The notes beneath the pieces are model-generated. The model had not been told where the DNA came from and searched no databases. It saw only the letters and a program-made list of their open reading frames with translations. Both the position numbers and the translations under genes were made by a program. Source: Patiria pectinifera (taxonomy: Eukaryota > Echinodermata > Asteroidea > Valvatida > Asterinidae). From it: DNA of 64,000 nucleotides. This document shows, one piece after another, positions 44,761 to 55,790 of the stretch; position 1 is the first letter of the stretch; each line of letters opens with the position of its first letter. The stretch is from positions 2,155,001 to 2,219,000 of the forward strand of contig CM057135.1 in assembly GCA_029964075.1 (NCBI GenBank), read 5' to 3'.

Positions 44761-45976
44761 GCACTGAAAAAATTACCTAGGTTAAATGGATTAATACTTT
44801 ACCCAAGCATAGGGTCAAAACTGGAACTACCCAAAATTGGGTTGTGCCTACCCAATTGCTTGGGTTAGAATTTCTGGCTACATTTAACCAAAACTTGGGT
44901 TAATACAAGACCAGATTGAGTTATTTCTACTAACAATCGAGTTATATTTACCCCAAAAGATTGGATTATGAAGTGGTTTTGGGTTATTTTTACTTAGAAC
45001 TTGAGGTTAATTTAACCCTTAGCTTGGGATATGACGCTATGCTTGGGTTGTTTTTACTTATAACTTTGGGTCAATTTAACCCTAAGCTTGGGCTATAAAG
45101 CTATGCATGGGTTGATTTTACTTATAACTTTGGGTCAATTTATAAACAGTATCGATGTTTAGGAATGGCAAAGGTCAAAGAGCAAACTAGGACTGGGGAT
45201 TCAGTCACTGTTGGGAAGATAGAGCGTGGGCTTGGTTGGCTAACGCATGCAAAAACGGCTCGGAGAAAAACAAATCGGCCTGTTTCCTGGAAATTATGTC
45301 TTCATTGTCTCTCGAAAGTTTCCTTGGAAAACTCCGGCTAAGCTAGACCTCGTTGGCTTAGAAAACCCAGGTCCAGGTACTGCAGGATAAGCCTGTAGGA
45401 ATCCCTTGGACGGTAAGCCCTGGTAAGCTCGTTCTGCTAGACAGAAAACGAAAAACAAACGATCAGATAAGGAACACGTTTTGTAAAGTGCTAAACGGTA
45501 TACAGGAGAAGTGCGTGTATTTCTGACACTCGGAAAATTTTCAGTATTTGGGAATTTACCTGTAATAATCATTCACTCTCATAATCCGTTGCCAGTCATC
45601 TCAATTATGCAATAGACTATACGGTTAACTCTAATCGAGAAGTAAATTAGTGCTCTAACCTTCCGTATCCGGTCACTTTTCTGTCCCCGTAATTTTGGCT
45701 TGCCGACTGCTGATCTGACAAAAACACGCCTTTCTGAATCTCGTCACGCGGTGGCGCTTTTCTTGGGTCATTCACAATCACTTTAACCCCCCAAAAATAA
45801 ACCAAATAATTTACCCAGAATTTTACTAAGTCATTTTTAACCCAGAATTTCAACCCGGAAAAATGTGCAGATTTAACCAAAATTGGGTTATTCATGATTG
45901 CTTTAACCCAAAATATAACCCAAATTCTGTAACCAAAATTTTGGGTTAAAATTTAACCCAGTCAATTTTTCAGTGC
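44761..45976. mobile_element. TIR element filled with GGTTAA-type repeats
   Basis: The ends GCACTGAAAAAATT and AATTTTTCAGTGC are inverse. Inside, many diverged copies of AACTTGGGTTAATTTAACCC lie near both ends (44780-45150 and 45780-45960), with a central segment of unrelated DNA (45180-45780). No transposase found. A target duplication is not clear (TCTTC is possible). Confidence 0.6.
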
Positions 45977-46419
45977 GGTCTTCATATTTTAGTTTAGAAG
46001 GGCTGGCACAGAAACAACCCGAATTACTCCTGGAATGTCATCTTCTGTGAGATTAGCCATTGTCTAATGAATGAACAAATATCAGTTTATGTAATTATTA
46101 AAAACTGTTTTAAAATGACAGTGATATCTAGTAATTTAAAAGTTTCTTACTTGGATTTGTCTAAATCAATTCACCACTCTGGCTATATTTCTAAAATACC
46201 CGTTTTATTTGTAAACATGCATATACGACTAGAGCCTCCATTTATTAACATCTGCAACCCTGTAATTAATTGAATATGGCACTATTGTCTTTCCAATATT
46301 CTACTAGTCTATACCAAACAACTGAGCAACCTAAGCTCATGAAAACAACGAAACAATAATATTTCAGTAAAAATTCTTCTTGTTTGAGGAACTTCGAAAA
46401 TTGGTCTAGTTTCTGAACT

Positions 46420-47106
46420 TTGGCCTACAGTGACCACGTTCATGCTTTTATTACATCTAAGATAGACTCATGCAACTCGCTTTTGTATGGAATCAACAAT
46501 GCACACCTCTCTCGCCTTCAACGGACACAGAATATTGCAGCAAGGATGATCACCTACACCAGGAAATCAGACCACATCACACCTGTGTTAGCCAACTTGC
46601 ACTGGCTCCCTATCCAACAACGAGTTAACTACAACTGTTCCTCATCATCTTCAAGATCTTACAAGGTGACGCTCCAGCATACTTAAAAGATCTTGTCCAG
46701 CTTTATGCCCCGGGGCATCGGGGCTTACGATCCTCACAACAAAAACTCCTTAAGGAAAACATGGCTAATCATCGATGGGGGGAGAGACGCTTTCAATTTG
46801 CAGCACCAAGACTTTGGAATTTCCTACCTGAAACTGTTAGACTTTCAAATTCACTTGGCACATTCAAGAACAGTTTAAAATCCTACCTGCATAGGGAAGC
46901 ATTTGGTTGAATTTGTTTCTGCTTGCTGCTTGACGATGCCGTCTTGTTAGCGTGACGTTGCATCTTGACGGGTGGGGGGTCGAGTCAACCAGGTGCTTCT
47001 TTATTCTTATTGTTTTTTTTGGTTGTTATGCAGTGCAGCGCCATGAGTGCCGCTAGCGGCGGATACCGGCGCTTTATAAATTTTCATTATTATTATTATT
47101 ATTAAT
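46420..47106 (+). pseudogene. 3' end of a CR1-group LINE
   Basis: ITSKIDSCNSLLYGINNAHL, SRLQRTQNIAARMITYTRKS and DHITPVLANLHWLPIQQRVN are the conserved C-terminal region after the RT of CR1-group elements. The same pattern occurs in the intact LINE at 51-55 kb. The fragment ends GGCGCTTTATAAATTTTCAT followed by (TTA)n at about 47087-47106, the 3' tail. 5'-truncated and frame-broken. Confidence 0.8.
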
Positions 47107-47404
47107 TTCAGCTCATGGGGTTCGATGGTACCAGCCCATTGTCCGTCGGGGGTAATTCAGAATTACTCAAGAATTGATGGAGAATGCGAAGATAGGTCAC
47201 TTTAGGACTTGGTACTTTATTTGAAAGTAACAACCCCCAACCACATTGACCCTTGCATGGTATATGATTGTAAAATGTTGGTTACGTTCGGCATGAACCC
47301 ATAGGACTCAACATTTTAAGGAATTCAAAAACATTATTGAACGTAGGACTGGGTAATTAGTTTCCTAGCTTAAAGAAATCCCAAGCGCAGTTTTTTTTTC
47401 GTGT

Positions 47405-49040
47405 TTTCATGGTGACACAATGGTTACATGTTGCATTGGAGGAAGAAGGTGAAAGAAACTATTGTGATTGTGCCGGGTGGCGTGTGTGTGGCGGTAAACG
47501 TGTTTACAGCTTTGAACATCACTGATATTGTATTTTTTCAGTGCAACATCAAGCCCCCTGCGAACCCCTATACCCCGATGAGGACGTTTGGTTAATTAGC
47601 GGAAACCGTTTGATGTAGCCGGCATTAAGAAAGGTTGTTGGTGTGATTTAGGCGATCATGACATGTTGCCGTTTAAGGCATTATGCAGGGTATGTCTTGG
47701 CATTGGTGAAAGCAATCCTTCTGTAAGGAGTTGGGTGTCGGCTATGGGAGTCGAGTAAGCGTTCCTTTCTCACGTGAGAAGGACTTGCCTTTCAGAGTAA
47801 CGATCCAGTTTGAATAGATTGAGGCATGAAAATTAGTATTTGTTAATTGGAAGCGGCTGTCATCAGTGTTATAAAACTGCGTGGTATTGAAATTTCGCAC
47901 AAAGAACACGTCCCGTCTACTGTATGGTTGGTCATTGCTTTGTAATGTTAGTAAGACATTATTAATAGGTGTGATCAGAAAATGGCTATCAGTGCTATCA
48001 CAAAACTGAGGGCATGGGTGTGATCAATAGAAAGCGACTACGGGTAAAGCATGTTGGATGCGGTACAGATAGTGTGATTAATTGAAGCGGCTATCAGTGT
48101 TATCATAACACTGAGAGGTATTGAAATTGAAATCAAAGAACACGTCCCGTCCACAGTACGGCTGATCATTGATAAGTGTACGGCTGGTCATTGATAAGCG
48201 ATGGCTTTGTAATGTTTGTAAGACATTGTGTTAATAGGTGTGATCAATTGAAAGTGGCGACGGGAGGTATTTAAAAAACTGAGAGGTTCTAAAATGTAAA
48301 ACAAGGAGCAGGCCGCGAACAAGGCATTAGGTATGGATGTAATTGATCAATCAGAAGATGGGAAATGGATGTCCTTTCGGAGAAAAAAAAATTGCGAGCA
48401 GGTCACTCCGCTGTATGACTGGTCCTTGTCGTTTGGCCAGATTTTCATGAAGTAAGGCAGCGGAACTGTTGATGAGTTACAACCGCAGGGTGGTTTGGCA
48501 GACAATTATTTCATTACTCACAGCTTACATAATTTATTATTATGTGAATGCCAAAAAAAAATATTATAACTTTATAACCTGTAAAGTACAACGTATTATT
48601 TTGTTTTGAGGCTATTAAAACAAATAGTAATACTTATTAAATTGTCCCAAAAGTAGCTAAAAAAAATATAGGTCTTCTAAAAAATGATGTACTGTTCAAG
48701 TTCAGCCAGAGTTCTGTTCAAGGGAAATGATGTGATAGTGCAGGCTAATCTTTCAGATGCCAAAAGACTCCTTATCCTTACCAATCCCGGGTTACCCCAA
48801 TTGCAGTGCAATTTTTGCCCATGTTGTCGTGGTGACACCATAGTTTCAGGTTGCAGTGGACGGAGAAGGTGAAAGAAATTATTTTGAAATTACTGTATTG
48901 AGTGGATTTGACGCGCTGGTGGCGGGTGTGCGGCGATAATCACGTGTGCAGCTTTCAGCATCACTAACATTGTGCGTTGTCCAATGTAGTATCAAGTCCC
49001 TGCCTCTCACCCCCCCCCACCCCATGAGAACCTTTAGTTT
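47405..49040. repeat. Diverged duplications, about 1.4 kb and 0.24 kb apart
   Basis: 47405-47600 resembles 48822-49040 (GGTGACAC-ATGGTT, GGAGAAGGTGAAAGAAA, GTGGCGG/GGTGTGCGGCG, CAGCTTTGAACATCACTGAT). Inside, 47850-48050 resembles 48075-48290 (AAGAACACGTCCCGTC, TTTGTAATGTTAGTAAGACA, TTAATAGGTGTGATCA). No coding content. Confidence 0.6.
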
Positions 49041-49636
49041 GCGGACACTTTTTGTTTTAGTGAGGTACCTTAGTGACAAAAATGCCAAGGATCGTGACAC
49101 GGTGGACAAAAGCACCATTTTTTCACCAAAGCATCTCCATGGTTTACCATTTCGAAAAAAAGACGGACGCATAAAATTGGATGATAGGAAGGGCATATAT
49201 GACGTCATTATGACGTCATCAGCTAATTATTACATGAAAAACATATAAATTGATACTATCTTCAGAACGACAAGCATCACAACAAAAAATGTGGTATCAA
49301 ATTAAAGGGAACAACAAGATTTTTCATTTGAGTGGGATGGAATGTAGTACAGGGTGTTTTTTTGCCCAAAAAACCCCTTTTTTGGTAAAAAAACAAAACA
49401 AAATTGGTGCTCAAATCATGGATTTTGGGTAATCATTTTGGCACCTTGTTTTAACATGCAAACCGTTAGTGGTATTGTGAGTTTTGGTTCTTAAGTCAGA
49501 AGGAATGGTTCAAATACTATGCCAAGAGAGTTTTCGTAATTGATTATTGGTATCTTAAATGTTTAAACTTATTCCAAAGATAGGCGGACAAAAAAAATGT
49601 AATTTAAGTTACAGTCGGGTGCCCATCCCAGTGTAT
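49041..49636. other. No supported feature
   Basis: AT-rich DNA beyond the duplicated block, without recognised genes or repeats. Confidence 0.4.
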
Positions 49637-49997
49637 CTAAGTTACAGATTCATCACATGTCTCGCTGTCAAGCTTGGAGGGGTTGGTCAATCTGCCGGGT
49701 GCTTCTGCGATCACCATCATAGCACCAGGTTTGTAGACATCGTCGAAGTCATATCCTTGTAGCTTAAGACGCTGCAACCGGGATGGTACACTGGCTAGGA
49801 TTTTGCGCCATATCGTAACCAATGGTTTTAATGGTCAGTGACAACAATGAAGTTGGAGCCGAATGAAGTTGCAGCAGTGCCACAGCTTCCCTCTCGATAT
49901 TCGAGAATATGCTCTGGGAAGAGGATCTATAGGCTCTTTGAGGACAATGCGATGGGTTTACCTTCCTGGGTGTTGCCCAATCCTCTTTCAGATGCAA
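49637..49997 (-). pseudogene. RNase H of Gypsy 3
   Basis: SIFSNIEREAVALLQLH, then in another frame VTIWRKILASVPSRLQRLKL and QGYDFDDVYKPG, matching the end of Gypsy RNase H (a NIE-REALA helix, then PRLQR and VYKPG). An internal shift separates the parts. Confidence 0.72.
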
Positions 49998-50019
49998 CTA
50001 CTTTGAGGATGGTTTCTAT

Positions 50020-50556
50020 ACCCGTGTGTCCGTTGTTGTCGTTGTTGTCGTTGTTGACGTGGTCGTCATTGACGTTGTTGTCGTCGTTGTCATTGTCGTT
50101 GTTGTCGTCGTCATTGTCGTTAATGTCATGTTGTCGTTAATGTCGTCGTCGTCGTGTTGTTTTTGCGTTTGTGTTTGTGTTCTTTTTTATTTATGTATAT
50201 TAAGTACGTAAATTTTGAAGTATTGTACTGTAGATTTATTCCTTGTTTTTAAACTCTTGTGTTTTTCTAAATCTTTTTGCTTATTGTATTTTGTATCTTG
50301 TTCTTAACTCTTGTGTCTATCTAAATTCCTGCGCTAATTGTAATTACATGTATTTATCAGAGAAATGTCTTGTATTTATAGATTTTTATTCTGTGTTGTA
50401 AGCCATTGGTACCGGAGTTGAAGGCCCTTAGGCCATAGTTTTCAAGTAAGCTTTTTCAACTAAGCTTTTAACCACTGGTTCGTGTCTTTTAATGTATTGT
50501 TTGTATTGTATCGTGTGTCTGTGTTCTAATGCCGAATAAATACTACTACTACTAAT
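50020..50556 (+). repeat. (GTTGTC)n tract and LINE-like 3' end
   Basis: 50026-50160 is built of GTTGTCGTTGTTGTCGTTGT-like units. 50400-50556 runs GCCATTGGTACCGGAGTTGA to AATAAATACTACTACTACTA and AATAATAATAAT, which resembles the 3' end of a non-LTR element inserted in plus orientation. Confidence 0.5.
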
Positions 50557-51009
50557 AATAATCTTCTGTAATAGATGTGATTCGAGAGCCGGAGTCGATG
50601 ACAGCTGTGTGGGTTAAACCATTGATTTTGACCGAGTCTTCGCTATTCGGACCAATAGGCTTCTGGTATTCTAGTTGACTGTGAAGTTTGGTACTTGAGA
50701 TAGAGGCGGACTCTACAGGGCTTTGGCGTTTGGTGGCTCCAACGGCTTGCCCTGCGGACGTGGGCCTTGCTGGTTTAACGGCAGACTCCAACATCCTCTT
50801 GCTATGTGACCCTCTTGGCCACAGCGGTGACAGACGAAGACTCGATCAGTGGGGTAGTCTGCTCTTGGGCGCTGACGTGGTTGACTTTACTTTGTCGACA
50901 TCTGCTCGACTTTCTCTGCAAGTTTTTGCACTGTCAGAAGTAGATCTTGCAGAACTTCGTTGTTCGTTTGCTGGGTTTTGTCAGCTAATGGGTTTTGTGG
51001 TAACACTGA
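50552..51009 (-). pseudogene. Gag C-terminus, zinc knuckle and protease start of Gypsy 3
   Basis: LQDLLLTVQKLAEKVEQMST, a stop, then CHRCGQEGHIARGC (an intact CCHC knuckle), and INGLTHTAVIDSGSRITSIT with a DSG protease triad. The DSG frame is open to 50552, where the inserted simple-repeat tail begins. Confidence 0.75.
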
Positions 51010-51111
51010 CTTGAATAATAATAATAATAATAATACAGTGTATTTATAATGCGCCAAATCCATCAAAAAAACTAATGCTCAAGGCGCAAGGGCTTAAGAA
51101 ATCTCAACACA

Positions 51112-51146
51112 CCCCCCCCCCCAAAAAAAAAAAAAAAAAAAAAAGG
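51112..51146. repeat. Poly-C/poly-A run in the LINE 3' UTR
   Basis: About nine C followed by more than twenty A on the plus strand, between the last codon of the LINE and its (ATT)n tail. Confidence 0.85.
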
Positions 51147-51165
51147 GAACAAGAGATGGGCAATA

Positions 51166-51625
51166 TTAAGACGGTTGGTTATAGGCAATATTAAACAGGT
51201 GTGTCTTGAGATGGGATTTAAAGGTTTGTATACATGTTATCTCTCTGAGTTCTCGAGGTAGGTTGTTCCAAAGGGAAGGCCCAGCGTGATGAAATGATTG
51301 ATCCCCCCAAGATCTGTTGGTCTTTGGGACAACCAAAAGCATGGAGCTAGATGATCGGAGGGAACGAGCCGGAGTGTACAGATTAACAAGACAAGCATTA
51401 TACTTTGGGGCAGAACCATGGACACAATGAAAAACACACAGCAGTAACTTAAACATTATGCGGAACTCGATGGGAAGCCAATGCAAAGACTGCAGGACAG
51501 GGGTAATGTGTGTATGTTTCTTACAGAGTGTGATAATTCTGGCTGCAGCATTCTGTAATTTTTGCAATCTAGAAAGTTGAATTTGTGGTAAATTATACAA
51601 CAGAGCATTGCCAAAATCTAACCGA
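51166..51625 (-). pseudogene. C-terminal region of the same LINE, out of frame
   Basis: SRLDFGNALLYNLPQIQLSR, LQKLQNAAARIITLCKKHTH, ITPVLQSLHWLPIEFRIMFK and SLWNNLPRELREITCIQTFK match the usual C-terminus of CR1-group ORF2. It should follow the RT directly; the upstream frame is lost at about 51620-51630, probably through one small indel. Confidence 0.82.
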
Positions 51626-54568
51626 GAGGAATATAAGTGCGTGAATAACCTTTTCTGCAGCAGAGCGAGTGAGGTATTTACGGATAAACCCGACATTACG
51701 AAGATGATAACGTACTGATTTACATACAGCTGATACTTGACTTGTCATAGACATACATGAGTCAAACATAACACCAAGGTTCCTGCAAGATTTAGAAACT
51801 GATATAACCGAATTACCAATTCCAAAAGATGGTGCATTTATCTTGTCTAACTGTACTTTGGACCCAAACAATATATATTCTGATTTAGTAAAATTCAATT
51901 TCAGTGAATGAGAACTCATCCAATTACAAATATCTCTAACACAATTTTCAAGAATTGATATAGAAGCATCTGCATCGGACTGATTTGGTGGAAAAGACAC
52001 ATACAATTGAATATCATCGGCATAGCAGTGGTAGTTTACCGAATGGCGCTCCAAAATAGATTTCAAGCCAAGTAAATAGATGGAGAATAACGTCGGAACC
52101 CCAACGGATCCCTGAGGAACACCTGATAACAGAGGCAAGGGATCAGATTTAGCATCATCTATGCAAACAATTTGACTGCGACCAGATAGGTAAGAACATA
52201 ACCACTGATAAGCCCTGTCTTTGATACCTAATGACATCAGATTATTCAGTAGAATGGGGTGGCTAACAGTATCAAATGCAGAGGAAAGATCCAGCAAAAG
52301 CAAGGCTGTTATCTTCCCATTATCCATTTCACAAAGTATGTGATTTGAGACATTCAAAAGAAGAGTCTCGCAACTATACTGTGGGCGATATGCAGACTGT
52401 CTGTCATCCAAAAGATCATTGTCGCTGAGATATTCCTTGATCCTGATGAAAACAACTCGTTCAAGCAATTTGGACAAATAAGGGAGGTTAGACACAGGTA
52501 TATAATTTTTTAAGACTTCCGAGTCTAGGCTAGACTTCTTGAGCAATGGATGAATGTATGCAACTTTGAGGGTATGAGGAACACACGCTTGTTCAATACT
52601 GAGGTTCACTATGTCTGAAATGATGGGTGCAAACGAAGCAGCACAGTCCTTTACTAATTTGGTAGGTATAGGATCCAGAGCGCATGTTTTAGCAGGACTG
52701 TTCCTAATGAAACTCTCTATTTCACTTGGGGTAGTAGGCCGGAACGATTCCAAGGATGATGTAGCCGTAGGTACACACGCCTGAGTGGATTGATCCAGGA
52801 AGACCTGTAGACTGTTGCAAATTGACAGAGTTTTAGTGTGGAAAAACTGACTAAAAGTTTGTGCCAGAGACTCACTGCTTCTATGGGCAGGAACATGAGT
52901 GGTTTGTTTCCTATTGAGGAGACGATTAGTGACGTTAAACAGTTGTTTCAAGTTATTACCACAATCCTTAACAATGCTGATGTAGTGGGACCGTTTTGAC
53001 TTGCGGAGGAGAGAATTGACCACATTCTTCTGAATGTTGTAACACTCACGGTCAATAAACAGGCTGTTCTTAGAGCGCATCTTGCGTTCCAGTCTCCTAC
53101 GCTTCCGTTTTGCTATGGTAATGTCATTGTTGTACCATGGTGTAACTGGATGATTCCTGGCCTTACAGATCCTTGCAGGTGCATGTGAATCCAGAAGATG
53201 TTGAAGTTGAGAATTGTAGCAATCAACAGCACTCTTAACATCTTCTGTGAAAGACGAAGTGATGTTCAACTGCACAACATCTCTACTAAACATAGATCTG
53301 TCCAAAGATTTCAGGTTCCTAATCTTCAGAAGACGATTGGTTTGGCAGGGTTTACTCAAAAGTATTTTTGAAGTGACAGCAGAGTGGTCAGATATACCTG
53401 AAATAACATCAACGTCGGAAAACGAAGATTTCTCATGACCACGAATGATAAATGCATCTAGAATATGACCATTCAGATGAGTTGATGAGGTCACCTCCTG
53501 CGTGAGACCATGGCTTGAGAGAAGGTCATTGAACTTCCTGGTATTTAACAGTGATTGATTATCAAGGTGTATATTGAGATCCCCTGTAATGAGAAGAGGA
53601 GATGGTTTACACAGTCTGTCATCAAGTATCTGTGAGAATTTCTCAAGAAATTTTGAGAATGGTGAGCGATTCCCAGGTGGTCTGTAGATGACGATGACTT
53701 CAAATCGTGAGCAGCTTGAGATAAAGGTCCCAGATATCTCAAAACTATCAAAAACATCCGGTGAAGAGAAACTAGGTTTCAGTTCATTGCGATACAAGAA
53801 TCCAACACCACCCCCACGTCTTGTGGCTCTAGTGCGGTGTTCAAAGGTATACCCATTTGGTCGAAGATCGGCAATTACTGCGTCATCGTTAAGAGATAAC
53901 CAGGTTTCACAAACACAAACTATGTCCAATTTGTGATCTAAGGCAAAATCCTGAAATTCTGATGTCTTGTTCCGCAAGGATCTGGCATTCAACATACCAA
54001 GCCGAATGAAGTTGCCTGTAACTGGTTCAGTAGATGGATCCAGACAAGACATGTAGTGGGAATGAGGGTCAGAATTGCACCGTCTAAGTCGTTTCTTTAA
54101 GCCTTTACTACCGCGATGAGTGGGTCTTTTTCGCCGAATGCCAAGGGTCTTTATAGTATCAAAAACGTCGATGCAGATACGAATTCTCTTTCCATATTTC
54201 AAGGGGTTCAAGGCACGCAATGTTGCAGGTTCATAAGTGTATGGATGAGCAGGCTGGTGAGTTGTATTCTGCTTATGGACATCGTGAGAGTCAGATGGGC
54301 CTGGATTAGGGCTAATATCACCACACTTGATGAGTGATAGCTGAAAGGTGGCATCGGAATTGGTACAATACAAGATGCGACGACCAACCCATTTATTGGA
54401 AAAGTATCTGCTACTACACAGATACACATGTGTGTTAGCATGTGCACAATGTAGATGTCCTTGCACAGGTCCAGTAGTGTGTGTCAGGCATGATACTGTA
54501 GTTGTAAGCAGGACAATGCAGACAAGGAAAGCCCCCTTGACTAGGATCATTGTTGCAGTTGAAGACAA
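51593..54568 (-). CDS. LINE ORF: signal peptide, 2A-like motif, endonuclease, reverse transcriptase
   Basis: 991 codons from ATG 54568. Residues 1-27 are hydrophobic (GAFLVCIVLLTTTVSC) like a signal peptide. Residues 84-91 read DISPNPGP, the core of a 2A ribosome-skipping peptide, which would release the N-terminal piece during translation. Residues about 190-420 form an AP endonuclease (MLNARSLRNK, CVCETWLSL, LLITGDLNIHLD, ISGISDHSAV). The RT has LLLLDLSSAFDTVSH (A), LLSGVPQGSVGVPTLF (B) and YHCYADDIQLYVSF (C), all catalytic residues present. Such 2A-bearing CR1-group LINEs are reported in sea urchins and other invertebrates. A frameshift near the 3' end separates the last region, so activity is doubtful but could be lost only recently. 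Confidence 0.88.
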   Translation of the reverse strand: MSSTATMILVKGAFLVCIVLLTTTVSCLTHTTGPVQGHLHCAHANTHVYLCSSRYFSNKWVGRRILYCTNSDATFQLSLIKCGDISPNPGPSDSHDVHKQNTTHQPAHPYTYEPATLRALNPLKYGKRIRICIDVFDTIKTLGIRRKRPTHRGSKGLKKRLRRCNSDPHSHYMSCLDPSTEPVTGNFIRLGMLNARSLRNKTSEFQDFALDHKLDIVCVCETWLSLNDDAVIADLRPNGYTFEHRTRATRRGGGVGFLYRNELKPSFSSPDVFDSFEISGTFISSCSRFEVIVIYRPPGNRSPFSKFLEKFSQILDDRLCKPSPLLITGDLNIHLDNQSLLNTRKFNDLLSSHGLTQEVTSSTHLNGHILDAFIIRGHEKSSFSDVDVISGISDHSAVTSKILLSKPCQTNRLLKIRNLKSLDRSMFSRDVVQLNITSSFTEDVKSAVDCYNSQLQHLLDSHAPARICKARNHPVTPWYNNDITIAKRKRRRLERKMRSKNSLFIDRECYNIQKNVVNSLLRKSKRSHYISIVKDCGNNLKQLFNVTNRLLNRKQTTHVPAHRSSESLAQTFSQFFHTKTLSICNSLQVFLDQSTQACVPTATSSLESFRPTTPSEIESFIRNSPAKTCALDPIPTKLVKDCAASFAPIISDIVNLSIEQACVPHTLKVAYIHPLLKKSSLDSEVLKNYIPVSNLPYLSKLLERVVFIRIKEYLSDNDLLDDRQSAYRPQYSCETLLLNVSNHILCEMDNGKITALLLLDLSSAFDTVSHPILLNNLMSLGIKDRAYQWLCSYLSGRSQIVCIDDAKSDPLPLLSGVPQGSVGVPTLFSIYLLGLKSILERHSVNYHCYADDIQLYVSFPPNQSDADASISILENCVRDICNWMSSHSLKLNFTKSEYILFGSKVQLDKINAPSFGIGNSVISVSKSCRNLGVMFDSCMSMTSQVSAVCKSVRYHLRNVGFIRKYLTRSAAEKVIHALIFLSVRFWQCSVV

Positions 54569-54851
54569 TTGATTGTAAACAATGAAGTTACGTTCCAGTT
54601 GATCGAACAGTGTTCAGTGTAGGGCCCCAACATGGAGAACTCAGTCAATATGGAGTGGTAACATGTAGAAACTGGAAGATGGAATATAACCCAACACTGA
54701 GTGCAAAATATCACTCAAGACTGGTCCAGTGATATCTTTGATCTAATCCAAGAATGATGATATATAATAAACAAATCACCACCAAGAGACAACGATGGAA
54801 TTGAAAAAAGCTGTGAGAGAGGGCAACCAGTGAGGTGCACGCTTCTCTTGA

Positions 54852-55790
54852 GTTCAAACTTCATTACACGGTAAACTAGCACTTCTGTTGTGAAGGAAAG
54901 GGTCTATCTGTCGTAACTCCATCTGCATTTCTTGGAAAGATATGTCCCTGGGCTTCATGGGTGCTAGTTGCTGGATCACCTTTTCATCCCTGACGCCCCT
55001 AATGAACTGCTGAGCTAGCATCCTGTTGCGGGTTTGAAGAGGTCGTCCCCTGTTCATCATTCCTCTATGGTGCGCAAAGTAGCCTCTAGTTCTACTGCGT
55101 AGATGTTGGACGACTCATTCGGTAGCCTAAACCGTTCATAGAAATCGGCCAAGGGATCCCCTAGAAGAGAGACTTCACCAAACTTTGATCGTAGCTCAGC
55201 GAGGGAGGGAGGTTTAACACAAGCTTCCTCGCAGCACCACCAAGATACCGAACGATAGTTGAAAATTGCATGTAGGAGGGCATGGATGTGGTCTCAATCA
55301 AGTATTTTGTGTCTCGGATCCAGTCATCGATGCAGATTGCTGATCCTTCACGGCCTGTGAAAACTGGGACATTCTTCACCTGGTGATACTGGGGTGATGG
55401 GGTAGGCATCGGAAGAGAACCCAATGAATGCGTGCTGTGGTGTGTGAAACGGCTAGGGTCAGGAGTCTTAGAAGATGCGCGTGGTAGGGACGAAGACGAT
55501 TGGCGAGGCTGTTGCTGCTGTGGTTTTAGCTCTGGAAAAGTTGACAGTCTGCGCTCTAGATCCCTCAGGTCAGCTACAAACTTCTCAGGCAGCGATTGGA
55601 AATTTGGTAGATCGTCTGAAGGTAGCGTAGGTGGGGACTGGGTAGCGGTTCTCTGTCGAGGTCTTCGTCTCTGCGGAGTTAGTACTGGGGGATAGAGCGG
55701 CGGCGTTCTGCTCGGCGGATTGGTACGAATCGGGGTGATCGGGAACTGTGGTTGGTCATCTTGCGGGGATCGCCTCTTAGAGGTGGCCAT
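54852..55790 (-). pseudogene. gag: gag of Gypsy 3
   Basis: From ATG 55790: MATSKRRSPQDDQPQFPI, a Pro/Arg-rich N-terminus, a short helix (KFVADLRDLERRLSTFPEL), then the capsid domain: NVPVFTGREGSAICIDDWI, FSTIVRYLGGAARKLVLNLP. After a frame change come ELRSKFGEVSLLGDPLADFY, MLAQQFIRGVRDEKVIQQL and FQEMQMELRQIDPFLHN. The FTG...W...L-GAAR pattern is that of Ty3/Gypsy capsids and their domesticated relatives. A stop lies just before the LINE insertion point. Confidence 0.7.

Larger units (their letters stand above)
51015..54846 (-). mobile_element. CR1-group LINE, nearly intact, inserted in Gypsy 3 gag
   Basis: The 3.8-kb element ends (minus strand) in (ATT)n and is flanked by the pentamer CTTGA (51010-51014 and 54847-54851), a plausible target duplication. 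It has one long ORF (54568-51593) and, after a single frame change near 51620, the C-terminal region to 51166. Nearly full coding capacity suggests a recent insertion, younger than the Gypsy copy it splits. Confidence 0.82.
49637..55790 (-). mobile_element. Gypsy retrotransposon 3, remnant split by two insertions
   Basis: On the minus strand the parts are gag (55790-54852), its C-terminal end with zinc knuckle and protease start (51010-50552), and RNase H (49997-49637). A CR1-group LINE (51015-54846) splits gag, and a second insertion with a simple-repeat 3' tail (about 50020-50556, plus strand) lies where RT would be. No LTR was recognised on either side. Order, strand and content agree with one Gypsy copy. 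Confidence 0.68.
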
